Below, one piece after another: positions 9,979 through 16,664 of a stretch of DNA of 64,000 bases. Position 1 is the first letter of the stretch. Every line of letters begins with the position of its first letter. The DNA comes from Candidatus Obscuribacterales bacterium (GTDB lineage Bacteria > Cyanobacteriota > Vampirovibrionia > Obscuribacterales > Obscuribacteraceae): positions 1 through 64,000 of the forward strand of contig JAGVKB010000067.1 in NCBI GenBank assembly GCA_020050835.1, read 5' to 3'. A model generated the notes under the pieces. That model was not told the origin of the DNA. It worked only from the letters and a program-made list of their open reading frames with translations, and did no database searches. A program made the translations under genes and the position numbers.

Positions 9979-10518
9979 ATCTTCTGAGCTTGGAGTCCGG
10001 CCCACCTGGATAGCAAATTGTTGTTCTGGTGGGTCTGCTTCACAGACGGTTTGCGACGCGACCGCGGTCATTTAACTTCTCGGGATAACTTGCTTCGATT
10101 GCTAGAGCGGTGCTAAGAAGATAGTTTTTGCTCCTGTTCTCTACCCTTGTCAGCTCAGATTTTGGTCCAGCGGTCCATGTTTCATGCACCACTCTCCTAA
10201 GCTTCTCGGCTTGAACCTCAGCTTCCGATGTCCTCATTTTACTGATTGGCGCGCCTCTTTTCGCTCTTCATCTCGATAAATACTATGCCGCCGACCATTT
10301 CTACCCGTCCCTCACGTGACTTATTCACCCGCTGTTCACCCTGCCAATCATCTCAAGCCAGCATCGATATGTCCCTTCAATTCATTACCTTTGTCCGCCC
10401 CTAGGACACCAAGCCTTTCCGCGAAATAGTTGACCCAGTGCTGTCCGACTCGTTCGACTTTGGCAATTTCGTGTTCATTAAGCCCCTCCATTAGGGAGAC
10501 TTGAGGGATGCGAATCTG
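9979..10518. other. Intergenic stretch after sigma factor
   Basis: No convincing gene. A weak hairpin (CCCACC at 10001-10006 with GGTGGG at 10028-10033) may end the sigma-factor transcript. Two short minus-strand frames (65 and 66 codons, the second with a TTG start) have no good ribosome site and no known domain, so I do not call them. Confidence 0.45.
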
Positions 10519-10616
10519 ACCACAACTCTTTCTGGACTGCGAAATCAACCTCTAACGAGGCGCGCGAGCGCGAATTTCTTGCCAGAAAGAGCGCTTCGCG
10601 GTCTGCGACTTGTGGT
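10519..10616 (+). ncRNA. Candidate structured leader of the accessory ssb gene
   Basis: A nested inverted repeat: ACCACAA (10519-10525) with TTGTGGT (10610-10616), and inside it TCTTTCTGG (10527-10535) with CCAGAAAGA (10582-10590). Enclosed are two tight hairpins, CCTC-TAAC-GAGG (10549-10560) and CGCG-CGAG-CGCG (10561-10572). This gives a branched fold that ends about 43 nt before the ssb start codon. It could be an autoregulatory leader or an independent small RNA. Confidence 0.5.
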
Positions 10617-10659
10617 TTCTGGGCGGCATCCCAGTACACCCTAATGGAGGACCGAGAAA

Positions 10660-11007
10660 ATGAACAATCAACTTACGGTAGTCGGACATGTAGGACAAGC
10701 GCCAAAGGTCATCTCTTTCCCAAGCGGAAAGTCTCTGGTGAAGTTTTCAGTGGCGGTGAAGGAGTATGCTAGTGCAAACGAAGAGCCAACGACACAATGG
10801 TTTGATGTCGATGCCTGGAGTGGGATCGGCGAGCGGGTGCTCAAGACAATCACTAGAGGACGCGAGGTATTGGTTACCGGACGCTGTATCCTCGAGACCT
10901 ATACAAGTAAGGAGGACTCTAATCACACCGTAACCAAGCCGGTCATTAGGTTGTTGAGTTTCCATCTCGTAGGCAAAAAGCCGCAGGATTCTAACAGGGA
11001 GTCTTAG
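10660..11007 (+). CDS. Accessory single-stranded DNA-binding protein (element-encoded)
   Basis: A 115-residue OB-fold SSB. The N-terminus (NQLTVVGHVGQAPKV), the strand KSLVKFSVAVKEY, and the core WFDVDAWSGIGERVLKTI with REVLVTGR match the SSB family. It lacks the acidic tail ending in a proline-phenylalanine pair that recruits replication partners; the housekeeping copy at 52741 has that tail. GGAGG is well placed before the ATG. Such accessory SSBs are common on conjugative and mobilisable elements, where they protect transferred single strands, and the nearby relaxase supports this. A very strong hairpin follows. Confidence 0.85.
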   Translation: MNNQLTVVGHVGQAPKVISFPSGKSLVKFSVAVKEYASANEEPTTQWFDVDAWSGIGERVLKTITRGREVLVTGRCILETYTSKEDSNHTVTKPVIRLLSFHLVGKKPQDSNRES

Positions 11008-11044
11008 ACTCAGCAGTCCTGAACTTCTGAGTGACATCCAGACT

Positions 11045-11078
11045 AGAGAAAGACAGGAGTTGCCTCCTGTCTTTCTCT
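11045..11078 (+). terminator. Perfect 15-bp hairpin after accessory ssb
   Basis: AGAGAAAGACAGGAG pairs perfectly with CTCCTGTCTTTCTCT around a TTGC loop, 38 nt after the ssb stop. The 3' arm is pyrimidine-rich but there is no long U tract, so it may act as a terminator or as a 3' stabiliser. Confidence 0.7.
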
Positions 11079-11080
11079 CC

Positions 11081-11734
11081 CTTACGTTTTCCAGCCTTTC
11101 CGCATTTCAAGGTATTCGCCAATTGTTGAGAGCGGTTGCATCCATGTGCGTGACATCGTATGTGGTGCGCGATATCCTATAGTAACTGCTGACTCGACTT
11201 GAACGATTAACCCAAATTGACTTTTGTGCTGCTAGATAATCCCAAGGCTCTTCTCTTGTTAGTGACTACTGTGTTCTGTTGCGATGGTTTCTCTGATTGC
11301 CGCATAATTGGTGCGTGACTTTCTATAGTAGCCGCTCGTCGCGTTAATCCGAGGGACAGTTAGTTGTTCCTCGGAGCGCATAACTGTTCAACGCTCGAAA
11401 TCTTTCGATGTTCCGGTCAGCTGATTCTCCCCAGCCTTCTTAAGTTTAGGACTTACGCTCCAACTTTTGTCGATAAACTTGGGCTCTGTAACTCGCCGCC
11501 ACTAACACTTCAAGCCAGTACTCGGTAACTCTAACTTATACCAACTTATGTCATCCTGGTTCTAGAATTTCCTGCCCCCTTTGAACTCGTGCTCCAGTTC
11601 GATTCATCAGTTCAATTGCTGCTCCGTTGTTTATGAGCTTACTTTACTGTTGGACAGCAGCACCTCATGCAGTGGCATTGATCAGACGGAGAGCTAATCA
11701 GGGATCGATGCAGAACAAGTCTCCCTCTATTTGC
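11081..11734. other. Gene-free stretch with a 28-nt imperfect direct repeat
   Basis: No credible gene. Two 28-nt copies of a related sequence lie at 11163-11190 and 11309-11336 (22 of 28 positions identical, differences mostly transitions, shared core CTATAGTA). Their role is unknown. Confidence 0.5.
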
Positions 11735-12002
11735 AGGTGTGGAGGCGCAAGCGCAGGACATTTCTTTCAACCTGCGCCTATTTACCACCATTGTTAATTT
11801 CCGTAGCTCGACAGTTCGAGGCATTTGTATACGTTCGCCAGCCATGCCTGTTGCTAAGTCCGCCGCCGGTAGTCACCACCTTAGCAACTGGGCGCCCACC
11901 GGTGTCAACCCACGCTGCGCTCTTCGGGGTTGACACCGGAGCCCAGTCGCTGGGGTGTGGTGACCGGACGGTAACGTAGCCGCTGACACGGAGGTGCTCG
12001 CC
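11735..12002 (+). ncRNA. Structured RNA element, copy 1 (leader of gene at 12003)
   Basis: Conserved with 12475-12730. Stems: S1 11751-11757 with 11771-11777 around a loop beginning ACATTTC; S2 11872-11879 with 11957-11964, extended by CCG/CGG; S3 11899-11911 with 11927-11939 (13 perfect pairs), closed below by GGGC (11890-11893) and GCCC (11941-11944). A further 9-bp match (11850-11858 with 11880-11888) would make a pseudoknot with S2. The apical loop of S3 (ACGCTGCGCTCTTC) is nearly invariant between copies. The element ends at the GGAGG ribosome site of the next gene. I do not recognise it as a known riboswitch or RNA family. Confidence 0.7.
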
Positions 12003-12341
12003 ATGACAATTACTTTCTATGCCGCTAAAGACGAAGCTTTGGATTTATCGCTAACTCTCAGGGATGCAGCCGATTTGATGGCACTTCTACAGATTCCCTT
12101 CGATTACGACGGAAGCGTCAATAACCAAGCGATTCGTGGAAGCATAGCGGAGGCACGCAAGATCTTGAAAGTCCGTGGCTGCGAGTTTACTCGCTCTTCG
12201 ACAACTTACAAGAGCTACATGGGCGAACCAGTCATTGACAAAGGATTGACTTTGCCTAGATTGGAATCATATCTGGACCAACTCGACAAGATTGTCATTG
12301 AGTCGATGAAAGCCAACCGGCGATTCGTTCCTTGGGGATAG
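12003..12341 (+). CDS. Hypothetical 112-residue protein behind structured RNA copy 1
   Basis: I do not recognise a family. The start ATG at 12003 is chosen because GGAGG lies 8 nt upstream; a longer in-frame start at 11994 overlaps that site. The protein is mixed alpha/beta with a compact C-terminus (LESYLDQLDKIVIESMKANRR); it has no signal peptide, membrane segment or cysteine pair. It is followed by an intrinsic terminator, so it forms a single-gene unit with its RNA leader. It sits between an element-type ssb and the mobilisation genes, which suggests an element function. Confidence 0.7.
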   Translation: MTITFYAAKDEALDLSLTLRDAADLMALLQIPFDYDGSVNNQAIRGSIAEARKILKVRGCEFTRSSTTYKSYMGEPVIDKGLTLPRLESYLDQLDKIVIESMKANRRFVPWG

Positions 12342-12349
12342 CCTGCAAG

Positions 12350-12370
12350 CCTGGGGCTAAAAGCCCCAGG
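12350..12370 (+). terminator. Intrinsic terminator after gene at 12003
   Basis: CCTGGGGCT and AGCCCCAGG pair perfectly around an AAA loop, followed by TTTCTCTACTCTT. Confidence 0.85.
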
Positions 12371-12474
12371 TTTCTCTACTCTTCTCCCGGAATCTACCGC
12401 CGCAAGTGGCTTTATTCAAAGTTGACGGCAAGCCACTCATGGGTCGGCGCGGATTGAATCTCCTTGCACTCGCA

Positions 12475-12730
12475 AGCATGGAGACGCAAGTGAAGGACAT
12501 TTCAATCCGCACCTTCCTTGTGATAAGTGTTGCTTCTGTACTTCGACACTGCGTGGTACCTATACATGGTCATTGGCCATGCCTGCTGAAGCGTCCGCCG
12601 TTAGTCCTTATCGTAGCAACCGGGCGCCCACCGGAGTCAACCCACGCTTCGCTCTTCGGGGTTGACTCCGGAGCCCAGTCGCTCTGGGTGTGCAGGACGG
12701 CGACGAAGCCGCATACCGGAGGGACTAACG
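12475..12730 (+). ncRNA. Structured RNA element, copy 2 (leader of small gene at 12731)
   Basis: Second copy of the element at 11735. S1 is 12492-12496 with 12512-12516 (GAAGG/CCTTC instead of GCAGG/CCTGC, same conserved loop start ACATTTC). S2 is 12604-12608 with 12694-12698 plus GCC/GGC. S3 is 12631-12643 with 12659-12671; here an A-T pair (12635/12667) replaces the T-A pair of copy 1 (11903/11935). The S3 loop ACGCTTCGCTCTTC and the segment CAGTCGCT after it are shared. It ends with GGAGGG 7 nt before the ATG at 12731. Confidence 0.7.
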
Positions 12731-12886
12731 ATGAATTTTCTTGAATTGCTCATTGAACAAAGAGACCAATCCAGAGATCTTGCCGAAATCCAAAGACTGA
12801 ATGAACAGATTGCGAAAGTGCTTCTTCGGTGGGAGAACTATGACGAAGAAGAGATCTATCGCGAGACACATGGTTATTACGACTAG
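12731..12886 (+). CDS. Small acidic helical protein (51 residues) behind structured RNA copy 2
   Basis: ATG at 12731 with GGAGGG upstream. The product is short, acidic and almost wholly helical (LLIEQRDQSRDLAEIQRLNE), ending in HGYYD. No family is recognised and it has no similarity to the 112-residue protein behind RNA copy 1, so the RNA leader is what the two genes share. An intrinsic terminator follows directly. Confidence 0.65.
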   Translation: MNFLELLIEQRDQSRDLAEIQRLNEQIAKVLLRWENYDEEEIYRETHGYYD

Positions 12887-12895
12887 GTTGATGAG

Positions 12896-12927
12896 CCGGG
12901 GTGGTGCCAAGCCACTCCGGTTTTTTT
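12896..12927 (+). terminator. Intrinsic terminator after gene at 12731
   Basis: CCGGGGTGG (12896-12904) pairs with CCACTCCGG (12912-12920), followed directly by seven T residues. Starts 9 nt after the stop codon. Confidence 0.92.
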
Positions 12928-13461
12928 GTGCGGCTCCGCAAAAAGATAGAACCTCTCGACGCGATCAGTGATGTTCTCTTCCACCGCCGAACTGGCAGTG
13001 AGGCGGAAGCGGGGCCCGGAACGAAGTGGAGGCAGGATAAAGAGGAGAAATATGATGCCTGGAAAGTGGCGCTGGTGGCGGGATACAGGGAATACTATTT
13101 CTCTGAAAGTAATATGTTGGATGCGGTACACAACACAGTGATTTGCAGGAAGACAGTATGAACCCTGTATGCAGCGCGGCAGGCGGATATTGCACGGCAT
13201 TTCGTCGCAAATAGCAGCAACTGATTGGATAGAATCGCTGCGAAATAGTAGCTGGTGCCTTGGGAGCTGCTGTGGAAATGCGGAGTCCGTAAGCGGGCAC
13301 TATATACGGTATCTAGGAAATAGCAGTCTACCGCACTCGATATCTTAACTCCGGGATGGGAAGCTCTGATTTTGTCATAGCAAATATGCTTCGACATTCA
13401 ATGGGAACCTGACAATTTAGGTGTACGTCAATCTTCGAATCATCACGCGAAGGAGGGCTCT
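12928..13461. other. Possible oriT/regulatory region upstream of mobilisation genes
   Basis: The region carries three direct copies of AAATAGYAG (13209, 13243, 13318) and a short hairpin (CTTCG/CGAAG, about 13433-13451) covering the ribosome site of the next gene. Origins of transfer usually lie just upstream of the relaxosome accessory gene, so this is the natural place for oriT. No nick site can be assigned from sequence alone. Confidence 0.4.
13052..13141 (+). CDS. Possible 29-residue Trp/Arg-rich peptide
   Basis: An excellent ribosome site (AGAGGAGAAA) precedes tandem ATG codons and a 29-codon frame ending in TGA at 13139-13141. The peptide begins MMPGKWRWWRD and is basic and tryptophan-rich. 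It could be a real small protein or a leader peptide; there is no other support than the start site. Confidence 0.35.
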   Translation: MMPGKWRWWRDTGNTISLKVICWMRYTTQ

Positions 13462-13887
13462 ATGCCTAGGAAGAAGGACAAGTTGCTGTTGCCGGTGAGC
13501 ACCGCAATAACCATGGAAGAACGTATATCTATAGATTACTTGGCGAAGGTAAAGAAAACAACGCGAGGCGCGTTGGTAAGAGAAGCAGTCAGATATTACA
13601 TCAAGCATCATCGTAAGTTAGAGGCTGATCTCATTCAGTCACCAATGGAAGAAAAGCTGGACAAGATTGAGGAACGTATCAGGAGCCTCATTGCCAAGCT
13701 TGTTTTGGTCTCTGGGCAGACTCTATATGTCTCTCTTCTTCCTTACCTGAAGGGTGGTCTGCCTACCGGTCCGTTAACCAAGCAGGCATACTCCGGGCTT
13801 TGGGACCAAAGCGAGAGGTTCGCAGTCGAGGTGCTGAAGCGGCCGCGTCGAACGCTGAGCGCGGAGGAATCTCGTAAGGTTGACTAG
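13462..13887 (+). CDS. Ribbon-helix-helix relaxosome accessory protein (MobC-like)
   Basis: A 141-residue protein. Residues about 8-50 fit a ribbon-helix-helix DNA-binding fold: strand LLLPVSTAI, helix EERISIDYLAKV, then TTRGALVREAVRYYIKHH. The rest is helical and basic and may contact the relaxase. Small RHH proteins encoded directly before a relaxase bind oriT and help nicking, and this gene is 12 nt before the relaxase gene. AAGGAGGG precedes the ATG. A plasmid-type antitoxin is the alternative, but no toxin gene is adjacent. Confidence 0.7.
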   Translation: MPRKKDKLLLPVSTAITMEERISIDYLAKVKKTTRGALVREAVRYYIKHHRKLEADLIQSPMEEKLDKIEERIRSLIAKLVLVSGQTLYVSLLPYLKGGLPTGPLTKQAYSGLWDQSERFAVEVLKRPRRTLSAEESRKVD

Positions 13888-13899
13888 AGACCCAGCTCC

Positions 13900-15018
13900 A
13901 TGAACATGATTTTTGAGTTCCTTCGAGAACGGGATGAAGAAGCAAAACGCGGCGGTGGTGAATCTGCTAGTCCCAGGACTGGCCGTGGAAGGCAACAGAA
14001 GCTTACTGGCGGCAAAGGGAAATCTGGCAGCTCCGGTAGGAAGAGATATCAGACCGACTCCAGAATCAACACTGTAGTTAAGTCCTCGTATGTTCGGCGA
14101 TCTAAGTATTCTGATCGCAAGCTACGACGACAAGTAATTTATCTAGAACATCGGGAGCGTGCTGAAGGCGAATCTCCTAGAGTCTTCTTTGACAGGGAGC
14201 ACAATGCGGTTGATTCGCAGAAGGTGCTTGACAGACTCATGGAACATCAAGGAGAAGAGGTTGCGTTTCACAAGCTCATCTTGTCGCCTGGTGACAATGA
14301 CACTAACCTCAAGAACTATACTCGCGATGTTATGAACAGTCTGGAGAAGTCTCTCCGCTGTGATCTTGTTTGGGTTGGTGAGGAGCACCGGCATACTGAT
14401 CACTATCATGTACATGTTTTGCTGGCCGGAAAGATTCCAGAACAAGAACGACATTTACTTTCTTCGTATCTAGAAGGACGTGATGTCCATCTTGAGAAGG
14501 AGGATTTTGATATCGCTCGGCAAGCCGGCAATGAGTTCCTTGCACGCGAGCGCGGACTTCAGCGCGATTTGGACCGATTGGCTGAAAGGGTCTTAGATCA
14601 TCCAGAGTTATACGATCGCTTGCTGGAAGACTATCTCGGATTACCCAGCAAGTGGGAAGACTACAAGCGCGCTGAGGAAATTGGTCTGGGAACCAGCAAA
14701 GCTGATCGGGAGCTCATCAAAGAGTTCCAGACGGAACGAGACTGGGGACTTGATGCTATCGTTCGAGAAATACGCGAACGCTTCTATCGGGAGTCAAGTG
14801 GGAGCCAGGGCTCGAAGAGTCTGGAGTCTGATTCCTGGCCCGGGTCTGAACCTCAACACGAACATGAACGCGAGCAGCGACGGGAACACGATGACCTTAG
14901 TGACGTCATGTTCGACATGGCCCATGAACAGGCCGACAGTCCCAAGAATGAGCGGACAGATTCCTCCCGCGATGAGCGGTCAAAGAGAAGAGACGACAAT
15001 GAGAGAGGCGAACAGTAG
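13900..15018 (+). CDS. Relaxase, VirD2/DUF3363-like (MOBP-type)
   Basis: A 372-residue protein. The metal-binding histidine motif is clear at residues 163-172 (HRHTDHYHVHV followed by LLAG), preceded by FHKLILSPGD and TRDVMNSLEKSLRCDLVWV. This order matches the VirD2/DUF3363 relaxases, which cleave oriT and stay covalently bound to the DNA end. By alignment in memory, Tyr81 (VIYLEHRE) is the likely catalytic tyrosine. The N-terminal 60 residues are basic and low-complexity; the C-terminus is charged and likely disordered. It is shorter than typical DUF3363 proteins. Its TAG stop overlaps the GTG start of the next gene by one base. Confidence 0.8.
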   Translation: MNMIFEFLRERDEEAKRGGGESASPRTGRGRQQKLTGGKGKSGSSGRKRYQTDSRINTVVKSSYVRRSKYSDRKLRRQVIYLEHRERAEGESPRVFFDREHNAVDSQKVLDRLMEHQGEEVAFHKLILSPGDNDTNLKNYTRDVMNSLEKSLRCDLVWVGEEHRHTDHYHVHVLLAGKIPEQERHLLSSYLEGRDVHLEKEDFDIARQAGNEFLARERGLQRDLDRLAERVLDHPELYDRLLEDYLGLPSKWEDYKRAEEIGLGTSKADRELIKEFQTERDWGLDAIVREIRERFYRESSGSQGSKSLESDSWPGSEPQHEHEREQRREHDDLSDVMFDMAHEQADSPKNERTDSSRDERSKRRDDNERGEQ

Positions 15019-15578
15019 TGCCGACATCATTAGGAATAATTGCGTTCTTCGCAATCGAAGGACTTTACCTCTGCTTTATCAATAATCTCGAGGCGGGATT
15101 TTTTCCTGCCTTACTTGGTTCAATAGTTATCTTTATTCTCACGCATCTTATAGCAAGAAATTGGGCGAAGCAAGCTAATGCACCTGCAAGTCGTGTGTAT
15201 AGCTTGCCGCTTCCCATGGTGTTCGCTGCAATTAAGGGCACATTGAGACGGTATCGAAAGCAATCTACGAGTTGGAGAGTCGATGACGACAGTCCAATGA
15301 CCGGAGATATTCGCGCTTCGTTTCAGTTCTTCGATAACAGTTGGCGTGACATGCGATCTCTAATTCCAGAAGGAAGGCTTGAGAGGTTAATAACTCTCGA
15401 TGTGTATCTAACAGCAAATGCTGATGGAACAACAACTGTTCTTCTCCGCTGGAATGTGTACTCGCCCGTGTGTGCCGGCGAGTGCTATGCAATTGTCGAT
15501 GAAACCTCAAGGGAGATACACAACTCCTTGAGAGAACGAGAGGTCATTGAAAGCGATGAAGGAATCGGATGCAAGTAG
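15018..15578 (+). CDS. Membrane protein of the mobilisation operon (two TM helices, beta-rich C-terminus)
   Basis: A 186-residue protein starting with GTG inside the relaxase stop (TAGTG), so translation is coupled. Two hydrophobic helices occupy residues about 5-20 and 28-45; the remaining 130 residues are a soluble, beta-rich domain (RLITLDVYLTANADGTTTVLLRWNV split over two strands). No family is recognised. Placement between relaxase and coupling protein suggests a membrane tether or docking factor for the relaxosome. Confidence 0.7.
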   Translation: MPTSLGIIAFFAIEGLYLCFINNLEAGFFPALLGSIVIFILTHLIARNWAKQANAPASRVYSLPLPMVFAAIKGTLRRYRKQSTSWRVDDDSPMTGDIRASFQFFDNSWRDMRSLIPEGRLERLITLDVYLTANADGTTTVLLRWNVYSPVCAGECYAIVDETSREIHNSLREREVIESDEGIGCK

Positions 15579-16335
15579 TCGGAAGAAACACCTCCGCGAT
15601 TTAGGGTTAGAGGAAGACGCAACTGACGATCAGATCGAGGAGAGATTTATTGAGCTATGTCGGCAATGGCAGCAAAGTGGATTTAGCTCGGACCGTTTGA
15701 AGAAGCTAGCGCAAGAAAAGATCGATTCTGTGACTCAGGCGTATAGAGCATTGTTAGCTAAGGGTGAAACCGAAGCCGAACCGGAGATGCCGCAGGACCC
15801 GGACGAAGAAGGTGAAAATGGTGAACCGAGTTCAGCCGAGAGTTCGACGGGCAATGAGGGCTCGAAGCAATCCGGCGAATCAAGACCTAGTGATGTGGAT
15901 CTAGCAGAGATAAGCAGGCAACTTGCAGACGCTATCGCTGCCAGAGATGAGGCAGTTCGAAAGATGACAGAGCTTGAGAACTCCGCAAATAAATACCTTG
16001 AGCTTTGGCAGCATGCCTTGGAACAGATAGGGCAGTTTCAAAAGAGTGCGCCACTTGTTATTGCCGCCTTCGCCGTTGCACTTGGACTCGCTTGTTATGA
16101 AGGCTGCAAGAGTCGTGCTGATTGGCAGAGGTTGTCTAGGGACTATGACGAGCTGCACCAGAGATTCGAGGAACAGGAGCAGCGCAACAGTGCGGAGAAG
16201 TCTAAGCAATCTCTGACCAACTCTGAGATTGCAGATGGCCGCTCCTCATATTTTGCAAGTAGAGATGCCGGCTATACGTACAGACCAGGCGTTCCGATGG
16301 ATGCCTATGCACCGGGAGTAAGCCCACCGTACTGA
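15556..16335 (+). CDS. J-domain-like membrane protein without the HPD motif
   Basis: A 259-residue protein (a TTG three codons upstream is an alternative start). Residues about 10-65 resemble a J-domain: LGLEEDATDDQIEERFIELC and later KIDSVTQAYRALL. The His-Pro-Asp needed to stimulate Hsp70 is replaced by QQS. An acidic disordered stretch, a coiled coil (about 120-155), one membrane helix (PLVIAAFAVALGLACYEG) and a second coiled coil follow. It overlaps the previous gene. A scaffold role in bringing the relaxosome to the membrane is an inference from context. Confidence 0.65.
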   Translation: MKESDASSRKKHLRDLGLEEDATDDQIEERFIELCRQWQQSGFSSDRLKKLAQEKIDSVTQAYRALLAKGETEAEPEMPQDPDEEGENGEPSSAESSTGNEGSKQSGESRPSDVDLAEISRQLADAIAARDEAVRKMTELENSANKYLELWQHALEQIGQFQKSAPLVIAAFAVALGLACYEGCKSRADWQRLSRDYDELHQRFEEQEQRNSAEKSKQSLTNSEIADGRSSYFASRDAGYTYRPGVPMDAYAPGVSPPY

Positions 16336-16427
16336 ACGTTTATTTCAATCGCTCGTCGACTCCCTAAGCCGGCAACAAGTAAGCCCAGTTTCCCTAACCT
16401 GGTCCTAGCTGGACCTTGGAGGTATAT

Positions 16428-16661
16428 ATGCAACATGATTTACTGTCTCAAATTCTAGGTGCCATTACGCTTCCGGCATTTCTGTTAATCATCTTCGCCA
16501 AGCTACTTGACGTTAGACCTGACTTCCTTTTGAAACCGTTCTTCGACTTGATTGGATGCTTGCTCCAAGGGGTGATGCAGCTGGTCATTGCTCTTGTAAG
16601 AGCTTTGTTTGGCGCATTAGATCGCTTTCTGCAATCTAGCGCCGACGGAACCAGGAGATAG
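16428..16661 (+). CDS. Small two-helix membrane protein next to the coupling ATPase
   Basis: A 77-residue protein. ATG at 16428 is chosen because GGAGG lies 7 nt upstream; a TTG at 16416 overlaps this site. Two hydrophobic helices (about 5-25 and 38-62) with a short polar linker make up nearly the whole protein. It ends 3 nt before the coupling ATPase gene. Because that ATPase has no membrane segment, this protein may supply its membrane anchor. Confidence 0.7.
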   Translation: MQHDLLSQILGAITLPAFLLIIFAKLLDVRPDFLLKPFFDLIGCLLQGVMQLVIALVRALFGALDRFLQSSADGTRR

Positions 16662-16664
16662 GTT

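Noticed and set aside
10040-10548. Two short minus-strand frames between sigma factor and ssb
   Set aside because: Poor start sites and no recognisable domain; one overlaps the ssb leader structure.
11731-11979. Open frames through the RNA elements at 11731-11979 and 12406-12744 that share a phrase (ATGRPP..STHA.LFGVD.GAQS)
   Set aside because: The shared peptide is explained by the conserved RNA stem S3 and loop. The frames overlap the ribosome sites of the true small genes and differ elsewhere; changes follow base pairing, not codon positions.
12901-13161. An 86-codon frame downstream of the terminator at 12896
   Set aside because: It begins inside the terminator, has no ribosome site and no protein-like features.
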